From: Cellulomonas sp.
GTDB lineage: Bacteria > Actinomycetota > Actinomycetes > Actinomycetales > Cellulomonadaceae
Reading direction: 5' to 3'
Length of the DNA stretch: 7,757 nucleotides
Assembly: GCA_031178805.1 (NCBI GenBank)
Contig: JAPSIJ010000044.1
Coordinates: 1-7,757, forward strand
Part shown: positions 5,324-7,757 of the stretch, piece after piece
How positions within the stretch are numbered: the stretch's first letter is position 1
Layout of the letters: each line of letters begins with the position of its first letter
Made by a program: the position numbers and the translations under genes
The notes under the pieces: generated by a model
Told to the model about the DNA's origin: nothing
What the model saw: the letters and a program-made list of their open reading frames with translations, nothing else
Database searches by the model: none

Positions 5324-6084
5324 CCGCGCTCAGCACCACCCCCGCCCCCGGCATCCCGTGGACCCGCCTGGTGCGCGTCGAGCTCCGCAAGCAGCTCGAC
5401 ACCCGCGCCGGCCGGTGGCTGCTCGGGCTGGTCGTCGCCGTCGACATCGCGCTGATGTCCCTGCTGCTGTGGGCCGGCGAGCCGGGCGCGCTCGGCTGGG
5501 CCGGGCTCACCGAGGCCGCGAGCGCCGGGCAGCTGCTGCTGCTGCCGCTGATCGGCGTGCTGGCGGCGACGTCCGAGTGGTCGCAGCGGACCGCGCTCAC
5601 CACGTTCGTGCTGGAGCCCCGGCGGACCCGGGTGCACGGCGCCAAGGCCGCGGCGGCGGGGGTGCTCGCCCTGGTGGTGATGGTGGCGACCGTCGCCGCC
5701 GCCGCGCTGGCGAACCTCGTCGGCGGTGCGCTGCGGGACGGCGCCGGCCCGTGGCAGCTGGAGTGGGCGTTCCTCGGCGGCAACCTGCTCGGGCTGCTGC
5801 TGCTCGTGCTGCAGGGCCTGGCGTTCGGCCTGGCGCTGCTGTCCACGCCCGCGGCGATCGTCGCCTACCTGGCGCTGCCCACCGCCTGGACGCTGGTCGG
5901 CTCGCTCGTCCCCGCGCTGCGGACGCCGGCCGAGTGGCTCGACATGTCCGGGCCGATGACCCAGCTGATGGCCGGCACGACGTCCGGCGGCGACTGGGCG
6001 CGGCTGGCGACCTCGACCGCGCTCTGGGTCGGGGTGCCGCTCGCCATCGGGCTGTGGCGGACGGCGCGGCGGGACGTGGCCTGA
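5320..6084 (+). CDS. ABC-2-type transporter permease
   Basis: The product is 254 residues with six hydrophobic segments, at about 32-51, 70-84, 111-135, 150-173, 177-200 and 229-246. The cytoplasmic loop after the second carries the motif E-W-S-Q-R-T-A-L-T-T-F-V-L-E-P-R-R (86-102), common in ABC-2 permeases of this kind. The N-terminus (about 14-30, RLVRVELRKQLDTRAGR) is basic and amphipathic, as expected for the coupling helix preceding the first span. The ATG at 5320 overlaps the ATPase stop as ATGA, and GAGGAGG (5306-5312) lies 7 bases upstream, so the two are translationally coupled. With the ATPase it should form a homodimeric exporter in the cytoplasmic membrane. There is no additional large extracellular domain such as that of BceB-type permeases. 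Confidence 0.88.
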   Translation: MTALSTTPAPGIPWTRLVRVELRKQLDTRAGRWLLGLVVAVDIALMSLLLWAGEPGALGWAGLTEAASAGQLLLLPLIGVLAATSEWSQRTALTTFVLEPRRTRVHGAKAAAAGVLALVVMVATVAAAALANLVGGALRDGAGPWQLEWAFLGGNLLGLLLLVLQGLAFGLALLSTPAAIVAYLALPTAWTLVGSLVPALRTPAEWLDMSGPMTQLMAGTTSGGDWARLATSTALWVGVPLAIGLWRTARRDVA

Positions 6085-6085
6085 G

Positions 6086-6122
6086 GGCCCGCCGCGCGAC
6101 CGACCGCGCCACGCCGCGGGCC
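6086..6122. terminator. Weak inverted repeat after the ABC operon
   Basis: GGCCCGC (6086-6092) can pair with GCGGGCC (6116-6122) around a 23-base GC-rich loop, directly after the permease stop. There is no U-tract. It could contribute to termination, but a 7-bp G/C stem is weak evidence here. Confidence 0.25.
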
Positions 6123-6128
6123 GCGTGA

Positions 6129-6134
6129 CAGGAT
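6129..6134 (+). promoter_or_regulatory. -10 element CAGGAT of the OsmC-family gene (leaderless)
   Basis: CAGGAT lies 7 bases before the ATG at 6142, with no ribosome-binding site between. The geometry equals that of the other leaderless starts in this window. It suggests OsmC and the downstream gene are transcribed separately from the ABC operon. Confidence 0.45.
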
Positions 6135-6141
6135 CGGGCGC

Positions 6142-6597
6142 ATGGAGTCCCCGACCACCGGGATCGCCCCCGGCACCGAGCACCCCGCCGCCGACCGGCT
6201 GTGGGTCGAGCGCACCGGCACCCGCACCTACACCGGCCGCAACGCCCGCGGCGCGGAGGTCAGCATCGGTCCCGTCGAGGCCGGCGCCGTCTTCACCCCC
6301 GGCGAGCTGCTGAAGATCGCGCTCGCCGGCTGCTCCGGGATGAGCGCCGACCACGCCCTGAGCCACCGGCTCGGCGACGACGTGGCCGTGACCGTCGAGG
6401 TCGAGGGCCCGAACCACCCCACCGAGGACCGCTACCCCGCCCTGCACGAGCGGATGGTGGTCGACCTGACCGGACTGGACGCGGCCACCCGCGAGCGGCT
6501 GCTGCGCGTGGTGCACCGCGCGGTCGACGAGCACTGCACCGTGGGTCGCACCCTGCAGGCCGGGGCGACCGTCGAGCTCGAGATCACGGAGGACTGA
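6142..6597 (+). CDS. OsmC/Ohr-family peroxiredoxin-like protein
   Basis: The product is 151 residues, a normal length for the OsmC/Ohr superfamily of thiol-dependent organic hydroperoxide reductases. The two expected cysteines are present: Cys64 in A-L-A-G-C-S-G-M at the start of the long central helix, and Cys132 in V-D-E-H-C-T-V-G near the C-terminus. Glu55 in T-P-G-E-L-L precedes the first cysteine at the usual position. These residues should form the redox pair that reduces organic hydroperoxides. The protein is cytosolic, with no signal peptide. It lacks features that would separate OsmC from Ohr or from the YhfA-like group with certainty, so no gene symbol is given. The ATG at 6142 follows a CAGGAT -10-like element. 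The stop overlaps the next start by one base (TGATG), so the two proteins are probably made together. Confidence 0.88.
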   Translation: MESPTTGIAPGTEHPAADRLWVERTGTRTYTGRNARGAEVSIGPVEAGAVFTPGELLKIALAGCSGMSADHALSHRLGDDVAVTVEVEGPNHPTEDRYPALHERMVVDLTGLDAATRERLLRVVHRAVDEHCTVGRTLQAGATVELEITED

Positions 6598-7343
6598 TGG
6601 CGCTGCGCCGCACCCCCCTCGTCGACGCGGCCCTGGACCGCGCCGTCACCATCCCGTCCGCGTCGATCCACGGCCACGTGGACGCGATCCGCCGCAAGAA
6701 CCCCGAGGCCACGCCGCAGGAGGTCGTCGAGCTCCTGGAGCGCGAGTACCTGCTGGTCGTCCAGGGCACCGGCGGAGCCGTCGGCGCCGCCGCGGCCGCC
6801 CCCGCGGTCGGCACCGGCGTGGCGATGGCGCTGACCATCGGCGACGTCGCGACGTTCTTCGGGGCGTCCGCCGCGTTCTCGCTGGCCGTGGCCAGCGTGC
6901 ACGGCATCGACGTGCAGGACGGCGAGCGCCGGCGCGCGCTGCTGCTCGCCACGATCCTCGGCGAGTCCGGCGCCAAGGCCATCACCGACGCCGGCGCGCT
7001 CACCGGCCTGCGCGGGATCAACGTCGGGCGGGCGCTGCTCACCCGGATGCCCACCGGCACGATCCGCCGGGTCAACGCCCGGCTCACCCGGCAGCTGTTC
7101 CGCAAGCAGCTCGCCAAGCAGGGCGGGCTCGCGTTCGGCCGGCTGATGCCGTTCGGCATCGGCGCGGTCATCGGCGTCACCGGCGCGCGCGCCCTCGGCC
7201 GCACCGTCGTGGACGGCGCCCGCAAGGCCTTCGGCCCCGCGCCGGCGACGTTCGTGGACCGGCTGGTGGTCGTCGAGACCGGCGCCGAGCCGCGCCTGCT
7301 CCCCGAGGGCGCCGACCGCCCGCCCCGCGTCCCCGCCGACTGA
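6597..7343 (+). CDS. Unassigned glycine/alanine-rich, probably membrane-associated protein
   Basis: The product is 248 residues and I cannot place it confidently in a family. After a basic, helical N-terminal part (about 1-55, containing IRRKNPEATPQEVVELLEREY), two weakly hydrophobic Gly/Ala-rich stretches occur at about 56-80 (VQGTGGAVGAAAAAPAVGTGVAMAL in broken form) and 84-101. A third lies at about 183-201 (LMPFGIGAVIGVTGARAL). Between them is a basic helix (about 144-176). The P-F-G-I-G-A-V-I-G segment recalls the glycine-rich hairpins of EcsC or DUF697-type proteins, but this is only resemblance. The start is clear: GGAGG at 6588-6592, 4 bases before an ATG that overlaps the OsmC stop codon. 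Coupling to OsmC suggests co-expression under oxidative or envelope stress, an inference from position only. The acidic, proline-rich tail (about 227-248) looks disordered. Confidence 0.75.
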   Translation: MALRRTPLVDAALDRAVTIPSASIHGHVDAIRRKNPEATPQEVVELLEREYLLVVQGTGGAVGAAAAAPAVGTGVAMALTIGDVATFFGASAAFSLAVASVHGIDVQDGERRRALLLATILGESGAKAITDAGALTGLRGINVGRALLTRMPTGTIRRVNARLTRQLFRKQLAKQGGLAFGRLMPFGIGAVIGVTGARALGRTVVDGARKAFGPAPATFVDRLVVVETGAEPRLLPEGADRPPRVPAD

Positions 7344-7369
7344 CCCCCGCGCTGGCCCTCGCGCCGGCC

Positions 7370-7497
7370 CTCGCCGAGACTGCACCCGATGCTGCGTCGG
7401 ACGCCCCGGTAGCCGCATCAGCTGCAGTCTCGGCGAGAGTGCACGTCCCGTGTGCGGCGAGGACGCTCCGCAGAGGCGAGAAGTGCAGTCTCGGCGA
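7370..7497. repeat. Cluster of a 14-base repeat in both orientations (REP-like)
   Basis: TGCAGTCTCGGCGA is present exactly three times: on the minus strand at 7384-7371 and on the plus strand at 7423-7436 and 7484-7497. A fourth, imperfect minus-strand copy (GTGCACTCTCGCCGA, 7444-7430, two changes) overlaps the second. A related minus-strand TGCACTTCTCGCC (7487-7475) abuts the last. Copies 7370-7384 and 7423-7437 form a perfect 15-bp stem around a 38-base loop, which itself contains GATGC/GCATC (7388-7392 with 7415-7419) and GCGTC-G-GACGC (7394-7404). The cluster occupies the 175-base gap (7344-7518) between two convergent genes. It may act as a two-way terminator or be a member of a dispersed intergenic repeat family. 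No gene is seen in this gap. Confidence 0.7.
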
Positions 7498-7518
7498 ACG
7501 AGCGCGCCCGCGCGCGGG

Positions 7519-7757
7519 TCACCAGCGGGTGTGGACGTGCTCCCGGATGCGGTCGTCGTAGATCGCGCGCAGGGCGTCGAGCGTCGGCCCGTCGAGCGGC
7601 GTGAGGTCCGCGGCGGCGGCGTTGCCGCGGGCCTGCTCGGCGTTCCGCGCGCCGGGGATGACCGTCGAGACGCCGGGCTGGTCCACGATCCACCGCAGGG
7701 CGAGCTGCGCCGTCGTCGCCCCGGACGGGGTGAGCGCGGCGACCTCGCGGGCCGCGG
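7519..7757 (-). CDS. Aldo/keto reductase, C-terminal fragment (runs off right edge)
   Basis: The last 78 codons and the stop (TGA, 7521 down to 7519) of a minus-strand gene are present. The fragment reads A-Q-L-A-L-R-W-I-V-D-Q-P-G-V, then S-T-V-I-P-G-A-R-N-A-E-Q-A-R-G-N. This is the conserved C-terminal block of the aldo/keto reductase TIM barrel: the helix ALRW, then V-I-P-G-A with the Arg, Asn and Glu that contact the NADPH 2'-phosphate and adenine. The tail L-D-A-L-R-A-I-Y-D-D-R-I-R-E-H-V-H-T-R-W is the final helix. The catalytic tetrad and substrate loops lie outside the window, so the substrate is unknown. Nearly all codons end in G or C. It is convergent with the gene ending at 7343. 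Confidence 0.9.
   Translation of the reverse strand, partial: AAREVAALTPSGATTAQLALRWIVDQPGVSTVIPGARNAEQARGNAAAADLTPLDGPTLDALRAIYDDRIREHVHTRW

Noticed and set aside
4807..6534. A 575-codon minus-strand open frame
   Set aside because: It is antisense to the ATPase, permease and OsmC genes, all supported by motifs. Its translation is low-complexity (His/Gln/Arg/Gly/Pro).
6432..7418. A 328-codon minus-strand open frame over the OsmC-linked gene
   Set aside because: It is a shadow frame of low-complexity composition. The plus-strand gene has a ribosome-binding site, coupling to OsmC and coherent helical segments.
7370..7497. Repeat cluster considered as a CRISPR array or transposon end
   Set aside because: The copies alternate in orientation, spacing is irregular, and there is no transposase or target-site duplication in view.
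7418..7693. A 91-codon minus-strand open frame
   Set aside because: It overlaps the aldo/keto reductase fragment in another frame and runs into the repeat cluster. The aldo/keto reductase frame has clear family sequence.

Overview
The window is very GC-rich (codon third positions are almost all G or C) and has short intergenic gaps. Several genes start 6-7 bases after a -10-like hexamer, without a Shine-Dalgarno sequence. This points to a high-GC actinobacterium. A Pseudonocardiaceae-type genome is my guess, but nothing here proves the family. I see no phage, transposon, CRISPR array, tRNA or rRNA.

Layout. A gene fragment runs off the left edge on the minus strand (1-75). Divergent from it is a cysteine-rich four-helix-bundle copper-binding protein (206-604, +), which is convergent with an alpha/beta hydrolase (630-1379, -). 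The hydrolase is divergent from an ArsR-like winged-helix regulator (1485-2132, +), and the regulator is coupled to an unrecognised 68-residue protein (2136-2342, +). The 105-base hydrolase/regulator gap holds the most striking signal: four copies of a TTGCGCAA-like palindrome spaced exactly 14 bp apart. Beside it are two outward-facing promoters that share the 13-mer CTACCGTCGTGCC directly before the start codon.

Next is a two-component system on the minus strand: a NarL/LuxR-type response regulator (2346-3032) downstream of, and overlapping, a HisKA_3 sensor kinase (3011-4270). Divergent from it is an ABC exporter made of an ATPase (4424-5323, +) and an ABC-2-type permease (5320-6084, +), which overlap by ATGA. 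The likely reading is a membrane-stress or drug-sensing pair that controls the transporter next door.

The right part holds an OsmC/Ohr-family peroxidase-like protein (6142-6597, +). It is coupled through a TGATG overlap to a 248-residue glycine/alanine-rich, probably membrane-associated protein that I cannot assign (6597-7343, +). A 175-base intergenic region (7344-7518) then carries several copies, in both orientations, of a 14-base repeat (TGCAGTCTCGGCGA). After it comes the C-terminal end of an aldo/keto reductase on the minus strand, cut by the right edge (7519-7757).

The window reads as ordinary chromosomal housekeeping and stress genes. The points that deserve follow-up are the 14-bp-period operator array, the small gene coupled to the regulator, and the dispersed-looking repeat near the right end.
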